A DNA stretch of 64,000 nucleotides from contig CAYFJU010000003.1 of the NCBI GenBank assembly GCA_964343505.1, positions 1 through 64,000 on the forward strand, given 5' to 3'. Within the stretch, counting starts at the first letter, position 1; each line of letters opens with the position of its first letter. The position numbers and the translations under genes were made by a program. Below, piece after piece: positions 18,301 through 25,178 of the stretch. The notes beneath the pieces are model-generated. The model made no database searches. It was given only the letters and a program-made list of their open reading frames with translations, and had not been told where the DNA came from. The DNA is from TCS55 sp964343505. Lineage in GTDB: Bacteria > Fidelibacterota > Marinisomatia > Marinisomatales > TCS55.

Positions 18301-19824
18301 AAAGGGCATGGGAAACATGTGGTGAGAGTATTGGTCCAATTGAAAGACGGAAATGCTCATAATTTTGTCATCAATTTAAATGATGACCTTGAGCCAGCCC
18401 GTTTTAACCAGGAAACCAATTGGCTTATATCCATGGGTGCCTCAATCCATAAACAGAAACTTGTTGAAGATTTCGGCGCCTTTTGGCCGGATCACCAGGT
18501 TTATACGGAAGAATATATCCCAGGTGAAACTGTGCTGCAGTACCTGGATCGAAAGCAGGATGAGATTTCTTCCGGCACCTATCCCGATCGCTGGCAAATG
18601 CGCTGGCTGCACTTCATCTGGAATGGTGCCGCTGCTTATCTCGAATTTTGGAAGCGCACCGGCCGCACGCGCATGATCGCCGATGCCTCTCCTAAAAATG
18701 TGATTATACCGGAATTTGATTATTATGTGGGGACGCGCCTCGTGTCGATTTCCGGACGGAAAAAAGTAGCATCTGTAAAAGATGTTCTTTTATTCCTTTA
18801 TCAAAATTTTATCCTGGAAACTGAAAAGCAATTCCCCGGTTTGAAAAAAATGGCCGACTGGGAAATTCTGTTTACGGTCACCCTGGAAGTATTTGGGTCA
18901 AAGGCAGGATCAAAAATCCTGAGAACCATCAAAAAATCGCATGAAGAATTTGAACTGACACCGGGCCGTGTGAATCAATTCATCCATGAAGTCAATGCAT
19001 TCGGTCTTTTGCGAAAACAGGTTGTCTTTGCTTCACTCCGATATCAGCGCTGGCTGGATTTGAACCCGGACGCCACCCACAAAGCGCGGGGCATCATTAT
19101 ACAGGATTTATACAAGGATTACAAACTGCAGTCCCTCATCGAGCAATATCCTGAAACACGAATCCGGTTTTTTCTCATGACAGCCTTCCGGGATGCGAAT
19201 CCTGAATTGATCGAACGGTTAAACGAACTTATGATTCAAATGCGGTCTGGGTCGATTTCTGAAGAAAGTCTGGAGACGAAACTCCACATTATTCATGATG
19301 AAATTGATCTAACGGAGGCTGAAAAATATTTCTTAACGCGCCTAGTCTTCGAGCATGTTGATGCGGCTGATTATGCAGAACTTATCACCCGGGATGTGGG
19401 CAAAAAAGGTCGCCTGGATTTGGTTGTATTGATTGAAAATAAGGACAGCCAATCTTTCAAAATACGTCCCCCCTTTCATCCCAAAGAAGTGGCCCGGTTC
19501 CACCGCCTCCTCTTAGAAGCTAAATTGGATGTGCAATTCGAGACCCAACACGAATTCCTGTTGGTCATGGATAAAAAGGATCATTTGGCCGGCGGTGTAT
19601 TCTGGAAGAAGACGGGTCCGGGAATCGCCCATTTAGAAAAAATTGTGATTGCGCCTCGCTACCGAAAAAGTCATTTAAGTATGCGCTTGATCGAAGAACT
19701 GTTTAACAGGATTCGATTAAAGAAATTTGAATTCCTGACTGTTGGGTTTTTCCAGTCGGGACTTTTTTATAAATTAGGTTTTGAGATTGACCAGAAGTTC
19801 GGCGGACTGGTTAAAAGACTGTAG
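15343..19824 (+). CDS. 1493-residue acyl-CoA synthetase / kinase-like / GNAT fusion
   Basis: The only plus-strand gene. Residues about 75-560 are an AMP-forming acyl-CoA synthetase: P-loop YTSGTTDNPKG at 239-249, SGYGMTEATG near 392, HSGDIF near 460 and VDRKKEIYKNSRGQTISPQK near 475, most like long-chain acyl-CoA synthetases. Residues about 600-950 are unrecognised. Residues about 960-1170 resemble an aminoglycoside-phosphotransferase/kinase fold: a hinge TEEYIPGETVLQYL, then IADASPKNVII with an Asp1114-x4-Asn1119 pair like a catalytic loop, but with no clear metal-binding Asp after it. The last 120 residues look like a GNAT acetyltransferase (LEKIVIAPRYRKSHLSMRLI, GLFYKLGFE). An acyl transfer or lipid-modification role is inferred. 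Confidence 0.7.
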   Translation: MADIQKIFQNAMAGKCLTEDLFDVAHDLLDSNDRQAVHDFLEIGHLTSVNTLIYKENKVDDWFNLLHQLILKSNFDVYSLVKQRVDRYGDKPLFQTISENKTVSKSYKAVWDMVQSMGSFFQTNLGKNDTVGILTPNHLNGVIIDLACLAYQIRVVPIPMNLSVDHLDYVLDHAEITHLFMGSDRARELLADAKRSPSEFNAIQMDDKEEWEEFLSICGQSKIVNPKSKNQQSLATIMYTSGTTDNPKGIIFNQANIISKRFARALALPEIGPKDAFLCYLPLYHTFGRWFEMMGSIFWGSTYTFTETTSFKTLLRDFKIAKPSVFISIPKRWIQIQEQVAASIPIEKSEDEAIKEVTHSITGGNLKWGLSAAGFLDPDIFKFFHQNGINLLSGYGMTEATGGITMTPPADYMTDSVGKALPGIELKLAEDDELLMRGPYVSPGYYKEEIEGSHADGWFHSGDIFNQKKGHYFIVDRKKEIYKNSRGQTISPQKIENLFQDFEAIRSVFLVGDGKEFNTILLYPEPENDAVDLSTMTPEEIRTYFSSLVFSVNTFLPPYERIVNYAIIPRDFDHDHDELTPKNTYKRKNVLKHFADIIDPIYEKNYISLIHGDYEIQIPNWLLREKRLTRGDIRWDGRSIREYELDDGLVLKWTKSALKIGDFVYHTTNTTISFEKLLRDPTLWLGNQSLMDFIGEVGFRVISFEPYSTLSVNHPKLPFNQKDQPVDETVPYPEGKPTLGSLHLATVNLFQKDEQHIKSALDHFKEGLNSANFQTVIQDQLLRIQNHPDPATWLRAFEILIPHIGGKMFINLYQQSIHAGQSETIAALDSGLIQKRHFQSILELLTDLRDSAKIGKKDAAVGVGLINLITDLGIKNPQYFIQVRGELTLWMLVSQNQKVAKLARANRTILLDGFRTWIQADQSESDFDWGPILQFDQNIPGILQEKIEQAVHETSLIRESTFIFSNGHQIQFDDIAPEGVWFTLLGKGHGKHVVRVLVQLKDGNAHNFVINLNDDLEPARFNQETNWLISMGASIHKQKLVEDFGAFWPDHQVYTEEYIPGETVLQYLDRKQDEISSGTYPDRWQMRWLHFIWNGAAAYLEFWKRTGRTRMIADASPKNVIIPEFDYYVGTRLVSISGRKKVASVKDVLLFLYQNFILETEKQFPGLKKMADWEILFTVTLEVFGSKAGSKILRTIKKSHEEFELTPGRVNQFIHEVNAFGLLRKQVVFASLRYQRWLDLNPDATHKARGIIIQDLYKDYKLQSLIEQYPETRIRFFLMTAFRDANPELIERLNELMIQMRSGSISEESLETKLHIIHDEIDLTEAEKYFLTRLVFEHVDAADYAELITRDVGKKGRLDLVVLIENKDSQSFKIRPPFHPKEVARFHRLLLEAKLDVQFETQHEFLLVMDKKDHLAGGVFWKKTGPGIAHLEKIVIAPRYRKSHLSMRLIEELFNRIRLKKFEFLTVGFFQSGLFYKLGFEIDQKFGGLVKRL

Positions 19825-19831
19825 AATTCTT

Positions 19832-19878
19832 TAATTATTTAAAACGTAATAGGTATTTTATTACGTTTTAAATAATTA
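19832..19878. terminator. perfect 20-bp inverted repeat between convergent genes
   Basis: TAATTATTTAAAACGTAATA at 19832-19851 is the exact reverse complement of 19859-19878, with a 7-base loop. It starts eight bases after the stop of the plus-strand fusion gene and lies 12 bases before the DUF420 stop on the other strand. It is A+T-rich and flanked by T runs on both sides, so a bidirectional terminator is likely. Confidence 0.75.
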
Positions 19879-19890
19879 CGTTTTACCCCC

Positions 19891-20412
19891 TCAGTATAGC
19901 ATCCAGTAGATCAAAACGCCGGTAACGGATACGTATAGCCAAAGGGGTAAGGTGATCTTGGCAATTTTCCTGTGCTTGCCAATATTATCAGTCCAGCCGC
20001 GATAAAGGGTGACTAAAGCCATTGGAATAATAACTGCCGCCAGAATGATATGCGTTATCAGAATGAAAATATAAATTTCAGAGAATTCACCGATATACTG
20101 TTTGGGTCCGGCCTTAAACCAATGATAAATGATGTAACTAACCAAAAATGCGCCTGAGGTGCCAAAAGCAGACAGCATGACATTTTTATGCTGTTGACGT
20201 TTTTTTTGTCGAATTAAAATGTATCCCGAGAGCAGTAATATAGTAGTAATCCCATTGAACGTTGCATTGACCAAAGGCAACCCGGAAACGTCCAGGGTAC
20301 CTTCAATGCCCTCCGGTCTGGGACCCAGGATTAAAAAAGCAACGGCGGCAGAAATAATAAACGATACGATATATATTATCCGCAGCCAGAAATTATCCTT
20401 TTTCACTATCAA
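19891..20412 (-). CDS. DUF420 membrane protein, oxidase assembly (CtaM-like)
   Basis: 173 residues with about five hydrophobic spans and conserved His-containing segments (SYIIYHWFKAGP, FILITHIILAAVIIP). This is the DUF420 family, whose Bacillus and Staphylococcus member CtaM is needed for maturation of aa3-type oxidase. It is the last gene of the first oxidase operon, overlapping sco by four bases, in keeping with an assembly role. Confidence 0.82.
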   Translation of the reverse strand: MIVKKDNFWLRIIYIVSFIISAAVAFLILGPRPEGIEGTLDVSGLPLVNATFNGITTILLLSGYILIRQKKRQQHKNVMLSAFGTSGAFLVSYIIYHWFKAGPKQYIGEFSEIYIFILITHIILAAVIIPMALVTLYRGWTDNIGKHRKIAKITLPLWLYVSVTGVLIYWMLY

Positions 20413-20996
20413 TTTTCTTCCAACAGTTTTTTCATATCTTTCTTTAATCGTTTCACATCTTCGTCCTGCATTCCGCTATAATACCCCCGGATTTGTCCTT
20501 TTTGATCGACTAGGGCAAACTTTTCACTGTGGAAAATAATATCCTCGAAGTCCCCAATCTTAAACCCATCCTTGATAATATTTTGAACGGATTCTTCCGG
20601 GCCCGTAAGAAAATGCCAGCGATCTGTATTGGCGTCGTAGCGGGAGGCATATTCCCTTAACACTTCCGGAGTATCATGCTCGGGATATACCGAAATGGAA
20701 ACAATGCGCACATTATCATTATTTTTGAATGCCTTATGCACGAGATTCATGTTACCGGTCATCACCGGACAGGCCATGGTACAGGTGGTAAAAATAAAAT
20801 CAGCCACCCATACTTTGCCGTCCAAGTCACTGCGATTGATTTCATCGCCATGACTATCGGTAAAACTGAATTCCGGGATCGTGCCGATCACCGGCAGTCC
20901 GCTCTTGGATTTGGATTCCTTAATGAAATAAGTGGCTGCCAAGAAAACAGCAACAACCCCATAAACAATAAAACGTGTCTTTTGAGCCATATTCAA
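20409..20996 (-). CDS. SCO1/SenC copper chaperone for cytochrome oxidase
   Basis: 195 residues: an N-terminal membrane anchor (residues 8-25), then a thioredoxin-like domain with the copper site Cys72-x3-Cys76 in FTTCTMACPVMT and a late His in IIFHSEKFALVDQKG. SCO proteins deliver copper to, or reduce, the CuA cysteines of subunit II on the periplasmic side. The gene overlaps ctaB and DUF420 by four bases each. Confidence 0.93.
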   Translation of the reverse strand: MNMAQKTRFIVYGVVAVFLAATYFIKESKSKSGLPVIGTIPEFSFTDSHGDEINRSDLDGKVWVADFIFTTCTMACPVMTGNMNLVHKAFKNNDNVRIVSISVYPEHDTPEVLREYASRYDANTDRWHFLTGPEESVQNIIKDGFKIGDFEDIIFHSEKFALVDQKGQIRGYYSGMQDEDVKRLKKDMKKLLEEN

Positions 20997-21895
20997 ACTC
21001 CTAAATCGATTATAATAATTATGAGTAAGGTGGGTAGGTAAAAAACCGAAGCTTTTAACAATAACAGCGCATTCTTCTTGGATTTATCCTTAGCCAAAGG
21101 AATGGCGGACAAAAAGAAAGCGCATGAAATTATGGTAACGCCCACCAGGTAAACTGTGCCGAGGGACCCCTCAATCACGGGCAGGAGTGAAATGGGAATC
21201 ATGAGTAACAAATGCCAGAATATTTGGCGCATAGTGCGTGAACCGTCCGGTTCAATAACGGGCAGCATTTTAAAATTGGCCTGGGCGTAATCATCTTTGC
21301 ACATCCAGGCAATCGCATAGAAATGGGGATGCTGCCAAAGGTACATGATGCCGAATAGGATCCAGGCCATGGTGCCGATCTCTCCCGTGGCAGCAGTCCA
21401 TCCGCCGATGATGGGCAAGGCCCCGGGGATGGATCCGATGGAAGTATTCAGCCAGGTTATCCGCTTCAAAGGTGTATAAACAATGATGTATAGAAAAGCC
21501 GTCATGATGGAGAGGAATCCCGTCAAAAGGTTCACTTTCCACACCAACAGAATACTGCCGATCACGACCATGAGAACACCATACAGCAACACGTGAACGG
21601 GTGAAATTAATCCAGCCGGGAGCGGTCGGTTTTTGGTCCGTTCCATAAGTTTGTCCGGTTCCCGCTCTAAATAATGGTTTAAAGCGCCCGAACCGGCAGC
21701 GGTTAAAGATACACCCAAGAGTGTATAGACCAATATTTCCCAAGATCCGATGCCATTATTCCCCAGATAGAATCCCAAGAGAGTAGCCACTAAAACGAGG
21801 GACAGGATATTGAGCTTACTCAGTTCAAGGTAAACGCGCAACAGGGATTTGGCTTTTTGTTTTTGGAGTTTCACCGCAGCTTCCACTGCTCCCAT
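20993..21895 (-). CDS. ctaB: protohaem IX farnesyltransferase (haem O synthase)
   Basis: 300 residues, UbiA superfamily, with about nine membrane spans. The first Asp-rich motif region is LNHYLEREPDKLMERTKNRP, and the second appears around AWMCKDDYAQANFKMLPV. It adds a farnesyl chain to haem B to make haem O, the precursor of haem A for the adjacent oxidase. It overlaps ctaA by 25 bases and sco by four, so translation is coupled. Confidence 0.95.
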   Translation of the reverse strand: MGAVEAAVKLQKQKAKSLLRVYLELSKLNILSLVLVATLLGFYLGNNGIGSWEILVYTLLGVSLTAAGSGALNHYLEREPDKLMERTKNRPLPAGLISPVHVLLYGVLMVVIGSILLVWKVNLLTGFLSIMTAFLYIIVYTPLKRITWLNTSIGSIPGALPIIGGWTAATGEIGTMAWILFGIMYLWQHPHFYAIAWMCKDDYAQANFKMLPVIEPDGSRTMRQIFWHLLLMIPISLLPVIEGSLGTVYLVGVTIISCAFFLSAIPLAKDKSKKNALLLLKASVFYLPTLLIIIIIDLGV

Positions 21896-22860
21896 TCGGC
21901 TGGATTAACTTTTAAGACCAGAAGGGCACACAGCCCCAACAGACCCGCCCCCGTAACCACATGAAAACTGGCTATATAGGGTGATCTTTCTGAAAGAACG
22001 GTCAAAACGCCCAAGGAAAATTGGAGGAGAACAATGCCAACCATGCCGACCAAAACTGCCTTCGCCGACCGGTTCCTTTTTAATGCAGAACCGTATTTGA
22101 AATAAAAATACCCAATTGCCCCTGTAACGATCACAGCGCCCAAGCGGTGAATGAAATGAATGAGCACTTGGCCCCGGGAAACCGGATCTAGATCCAAATC
22201 AAATAAAATGGAATTTATATTTTCCACCATTCCAGTGGAAAAGGTGGGAATCCACATCCCACCCATGGTGGGGAAATCAGGAATCGCCAATCCCGAAGCC
22301 GTATGTCGCATGAGCGCGCCGAGGATGAGTTGGATATAGACTAATCCACCAAGAATTGTGGTACCTTTCCTGATATCTAATGGCCAATTCATTTCAATTC
22401 GCTTTGTTCTTTCTACCGATAATCCATAGGCTATAACAATGGTCATAATAAAAAATGTTTGCGCCAAAATACCGTGAATAATCGACACCGGCGGCGGGAG
22501 AAAAAACAATACTGTAATGCCACCAAACAATCCTTGGAGGATTACCATTCCCAAGGCAAAGAAACCCAATTTTTTAAGCCACTTTGGTTCATCGGAGAAG
22601 CCCAACCAAATGGCCTGAATCATGGTAAAGAATCCTACGATAGTAGCAATCATACGATGACCATGCTCATAGAAAATTCCCCCCACCATATCGGAGAGTG
22701 GAAAGGCAAACATTTGCTTCCCATAGGTAGTGGGCCAGTCCGGAACCGATAATCCCACCTCGTGACTTTTAACCAGGGCACCGGCAAAAATGAGGAACAA
22801 GGTTGAAAATACGGTCAGTTTAGAAAGGTGCCGCAACCAAGTGTGTGATGGTGAATTCAT
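21871..22860 (-). CDS. ctaA: haem A synthase (COX15/CtaA)
   Basis: 329 residues with eight predicted spans in two halves. Conserved histidines appear in FYEHGHRMIA, IIHGILAQT, MRHTASGLAIPDFP, FIHRLGAVIV and SFHVVTGAG, the haem-binding positions of the family. It oxidises the haem O methyl group to haem A. It is directly upstream of ctaB in the same operon. Confidence 0.94.
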   Translation of the reverse strand: MNSPSHTWLRHLSKLTVFSTLFLIFAGALVKSHEVGLSVPDWPTTYGKQMFAFPLSDMVGGIFYEHGHRMIATIVGFFTMIQAIWLGFSDEPKWLKKLGFFALGMVILQGLFGGITVLFFLPPPVSIIHGILAQTFFIMTIVIAYGLSVERTKRIEMNWPLDIRKGTTILGGLVYIQLILGALMRHTASGLAIPDFPTMGGMWIPTFSTGMVENINSILFDLDLDPVSRGQVLIHFIHRLGAVIVTGAIGYFYFKYGSALKRNRSAKAVLVGMVGIVLLQFSLGVLTVLSERSPYIASFHVVTGAGLLGLCALLVLKVNPAEWEQWKLR

Positions 22861-22935
22861 TTGAATATTTTCCCCCGAAAACAGGTGAAGAATTTAAGAT
22901 TTACTGACGGTTAATTACTGAATTAATCCCAATAA

Positions 22936-22973
22936 AAAACCCCTATCTATTCCATTGAACCAATAGGGGTTTT
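22936..22973 (-). terminator. hairpin terminator between subunit II and ctaA
   Basis: AAAACCCCTAT at 22936-22946 pairs perfectly with ATAGGGGTTTT at 22963-22973 across a 16-base loop. On the minus strand the hairpin is followed by a T-rich run. It lies after the ctaC stop (23000) and before ctaA, so it probably reduces read-through from the oxidase subunit genes into the assembly genes. Confidence 0.7.
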
Positions 22974-22999
22974 CAAATTTTCTATGGATCAATCCGGGT

Positions 23000-23836
23000 T
23001 TACCAGTCCTCGTCGCCCCAATCGTCTTCTTCCTCTTCCGCCAGGTATTCCTGCTGTTCTTCATGCCAGGCGGCATAGCCTTCATCATCATGAATGGTCA
23101 GGAACCCTTTCATGCGGTAGTGGCCCAAACCACATAACTGGGCACAAGTGATTTCAAGTCCTTTCCCTTCCCGGGCGGAACCGACCGTTGTTTTGAGGAA
23201 TTCTTCAGAGGTCATGGTCGCTTCAAACCAGACCGGAATTTCCATCCCGGGAACCGCATCCTGCTTTACTCGCAATTCCGGCAGGGTAAAACTGTGGATC
23301 ACATCCTTGGATGACAGGGCAATATTGATGGGTGTGTTCACGGGGATGTGCAATTGGTTTATAGTAAACACATCGTCCTTGGCGAATTCGTCATCCCGGT
23401 CCAAACCGATTGGATTTTCCGCTTCATCTACCAGGTCGATCGATGTTTTTCCGAAAACACCGTCCGGGCCTGGGTAATGAATATTCCAAGCAAACTGTTG
23501 GGCCACCACCCGGATTTGCACTGCATCCGGTCCTTTGGGCACATCGTTCACACGATTGGCCCAGATCGGGAAAGCAAAGCCAATCAGCAATACTACCTCG
23601 ATCACCGCTACGGCGGCTTCCAGGTAAGATGAAAAATGGCTTTTCACACCATCATGGTCCGCTACAGGGTTTTTAGATGCCCTGAAACGAATGAGGGTAT
23701 AAATGAAAAATACCCCCCAACCGATGAATAAAATGAGCATCAACCAATGGACGAGAGCAATAATTTGGTCAATGGCCGGTCCTTGGGTGGACGCGGAAAC
23801 GGTTGGCAGTCCGAAATATCTAAGCAGGTCTAACAC
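23000..23836 (-). CDS. ctaC: cytochrome c oxidase subunit II (first oxidase)
   Basis: 278 residues: two N-terminal membrane helices and a periplasmic cupredoxin domain. The CuA site is present in CAQLCGLGHYRM (two Cys, His and Met ligands), with the upstream His in KDVIHSFTLPELRVKQDAVPG. No haem c motif, so it takes electrons from a soluble or separate cytochrome c. The protein ends in a strongly acidic tail with tryptophans (EEEEDDWGDEDW). Confidence 0.95.
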   Translation of the reverse strand: MLDLLRYFGLPTVSASTQGPAIDQIIALVHWLMLILFIGWGVFFIYTLIRFRASKNPVADHDGVKSHFSSYLEAAVAVIEVVLLIGFAFPIWANRVNDVPKGPDAVQIRVVAQQFAWNIHYPGPDGVFGKTSIDLVDEAENPIGLDRDDEFAKDDVFTINQLHIPVNTPINIALSSKDVIHSFTLPELRVKQDAVPGMEIPVWFEATMTSEEFLKTTVGSAREGKGLEITCAQLCGLGHYRMKGFLTIHDDEGYAAWHEEQQEYLAEEEEDDWGDEDW

Positions 23837-23853
23837 CGAAGATTACCTCCGAA

Positions 23854-24093
23854 TTAATTCTTTTTACTTTTTAATGATTCTGTATATTTCTTGGCACGCC
23901 GGTGAAGGACATAAATGGAGGATCCAAATCCGCCCAATACTGTACCGGTAATGCCAAGCATGGCCAAAATGGCTTTATTCATTCCCTGAGTGGCGGCCGC
24001 ATTGGGGTTCCCAAAACAGGTGGCGCAGGCATAACTCACTTCCGGCAGAAGCAAGATGCCTAAACCCAATGCAATGATAACCACTTTTTTCAT
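23854..24093 (-). CDS. 79-residue CxxC membrane microprotein in the oxidase operon
   Basis: The ATG at 24093 is chosen because it gives a clear signal-type start (MKKVVIIALGLGILLLPE) and because the upstream codons belong to another gene. After the signal comes ACATCFGNPNAAATQG, a CxxC motif, then one membrane span and a basic tail. The family is unknown to me. Its place between subunits IV and II suggests an assembly, copper or thiol function. A protein of the same plan occurs in the second oxidase operon (32838-33035). Confidence 0.7.
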   Translation of the reverse strand: MKKVVIIALGLGILLLPEVSYACATCFGNPNAAATQGMNKAILAMLGITGTVLGGFGSSIYVLHRRAKKYTESLKSKKN

Positions 24094-24269
24094 CAGGAAA
24101 TCGATTTGAATTTTTTTAAAACTTTTATCCCGTAGATCACCAAACCACCTCCGGCCAAAAATGAAAGCAGGGCCAACGGGATAGATTGATTCCATTCCCA
24201 GAGGCCAAACCAAATTGTGATGGCAATGGAAAGGATTATAAACAGGATGTGAAAAGTTTTAATGGACAT
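24093..24269 (-). CDS. 58-residue two-span membrane protein
   Basis: Reading from the ATG at 24269 gives a 58-residue frame starting MSIKTFHILFIILSIAITIW, with a second span LLSFLAGGGLVIYGIKVL and a basic end. Its stop overlaps the next start as TGATG, and its own start is one base after the subunit IV stop, so coupled translation is likely. I do not recognise a family; the position suggests an accessory oxidase subunit or assembly protein. Confidence 0.6.
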   Translation of the reverse strand: MSIKTFHILFIILSIAITIWFGLWEWNQSIPLALLSFLAGGGLVIYGIKVLKKFKSIS

Positions 24270-24270
24270 G

Positions 24271-24573
24271 TTAAATCTTGGCTTGAGCCAACATGGTCCC
24301 TAAGGGTAAAAACATGAGGACAAAAAACATGGCCGCCGTAGCAAACAAAGTCCAGTAAATGGTGGTCTTTTCATCAATGAGATGCATGAAATAACAGGCC
24401 ACCAGGGATCCCTTCACACTGGCAACAATCAGGGCCAGCGCCACAGAGGCGCCCAAACCCAGATCCAAGTAGGAAATCGCCACTGTCACTACGGTCAGGA
24501 AGGCCAGAGCCACAAAGACCATGATGTACGTTTTAACGTGATGTTTTACTTCTTCAGGAGTTAAATCTGCCAT
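24271..24573 (-). CDS. ctaF: cytochrome c oxidase subunit IV, prokaryotic type
   Basis: 100 residues with three hydrophobic spans, matching the COX4_pro family: a start HHVKTYIMVFVALAFLTVVT, the middle LALIVASVKGSLVACYFMHL and a final span. This small subunit stabilises the catalytic core. It lies ten bases after the subunit III gene. Confidence 0.87.
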   Translation of the reverse strand: MADLTPEEVKHHVKTYIMVFVALAFLTVVTVAISYLDLGLGASVALALIVASVKGSLVACYFMHLIDEKTTIYWTLFATAAMFFVLMFLPLGTMLAQAKI

Positions 24574-24582
24574 ATCTATTCC

Positions 24583-25173
24583 TTATAATAGGTAGAGTAC
24601 CGGAAATAAGAATATCCAGACCAAATCAACAAAGTGCCAGTACAGTCCGGCAATTTCAATCCGGTTCGTGAAACGTTCAGGATCCCTTTCCCACATTTTG
24701 GCGCCGGGCAGCCACATATAGAAGATCACAATGATACCGCCGATTACATGGAGGACGTGGAGGCCGGTCATGGTGAAATAAATGCCCAAGAAATTGCTGG
24801 TACTGGGGAAAAGATGGTGATCAAACTTGGCCGTATATTCAAACCATTTTACAATCAGGAAGCCTATCGCCAAGAGCAAGGTCAACCCGGCATACAGTTT
24901 AAATTTGCCAAAATCTTTCAATTTCAGAGAGGCCCAGCTCATGACCATGGTTACGGATGATGTAATCAGGAACATGGTATTGAGCGTGGCCAAAGGCACA
25001 TTCAAAATTTCAGCGCCCGCAGGCCAGGACTCTGCCCCGGTCCGCAAAAAGACATAGGCCGAAAACAAACCGCCAAACAGCATAACTTCTGAGGCTAGAA
25101 ACAACCATACGCCTAATTTGCCGTTGTAGAGACCTGTATCCGGCCGCGCTTTAACGGTAAATGGGATGTCCAT
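24583..25173 (-). CDS. ctaE: cytochrome c oxidase subunit III (first oxidase)
   Basis: 196 residues with five predicted helices. Family segments are GKLGVWLFLASEVMLFGGLF, the TGLHVLHVIGGI helix and the C-terminal GLYWHFVDLVWIFLFPVLYL. The short five-helix form is usual in bacteria with separate COX4_pro subunits. It follows subunit I by five bases. Confidence 0.94.
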   Translation of the reverse strand: MDIPFTVKARPDTGLYNGKLGVWLFLASEVMLFGGLFSAYVFLRTGAESWPAGAEILNVPLATLNTMFLITSSVTMVMSWASLKLKDFGKFKLYAGLTLLLAIGFLIVKWFEYTAKFDHHLFPSTSNFLGIYFTMTGLHVLHVIGGIIVIFYMWLPGAKMWERDPERFTNRIEIAGLYWHFVDLVWIFLFPVLYLL

Positions 25174-25178
25174 AAATC

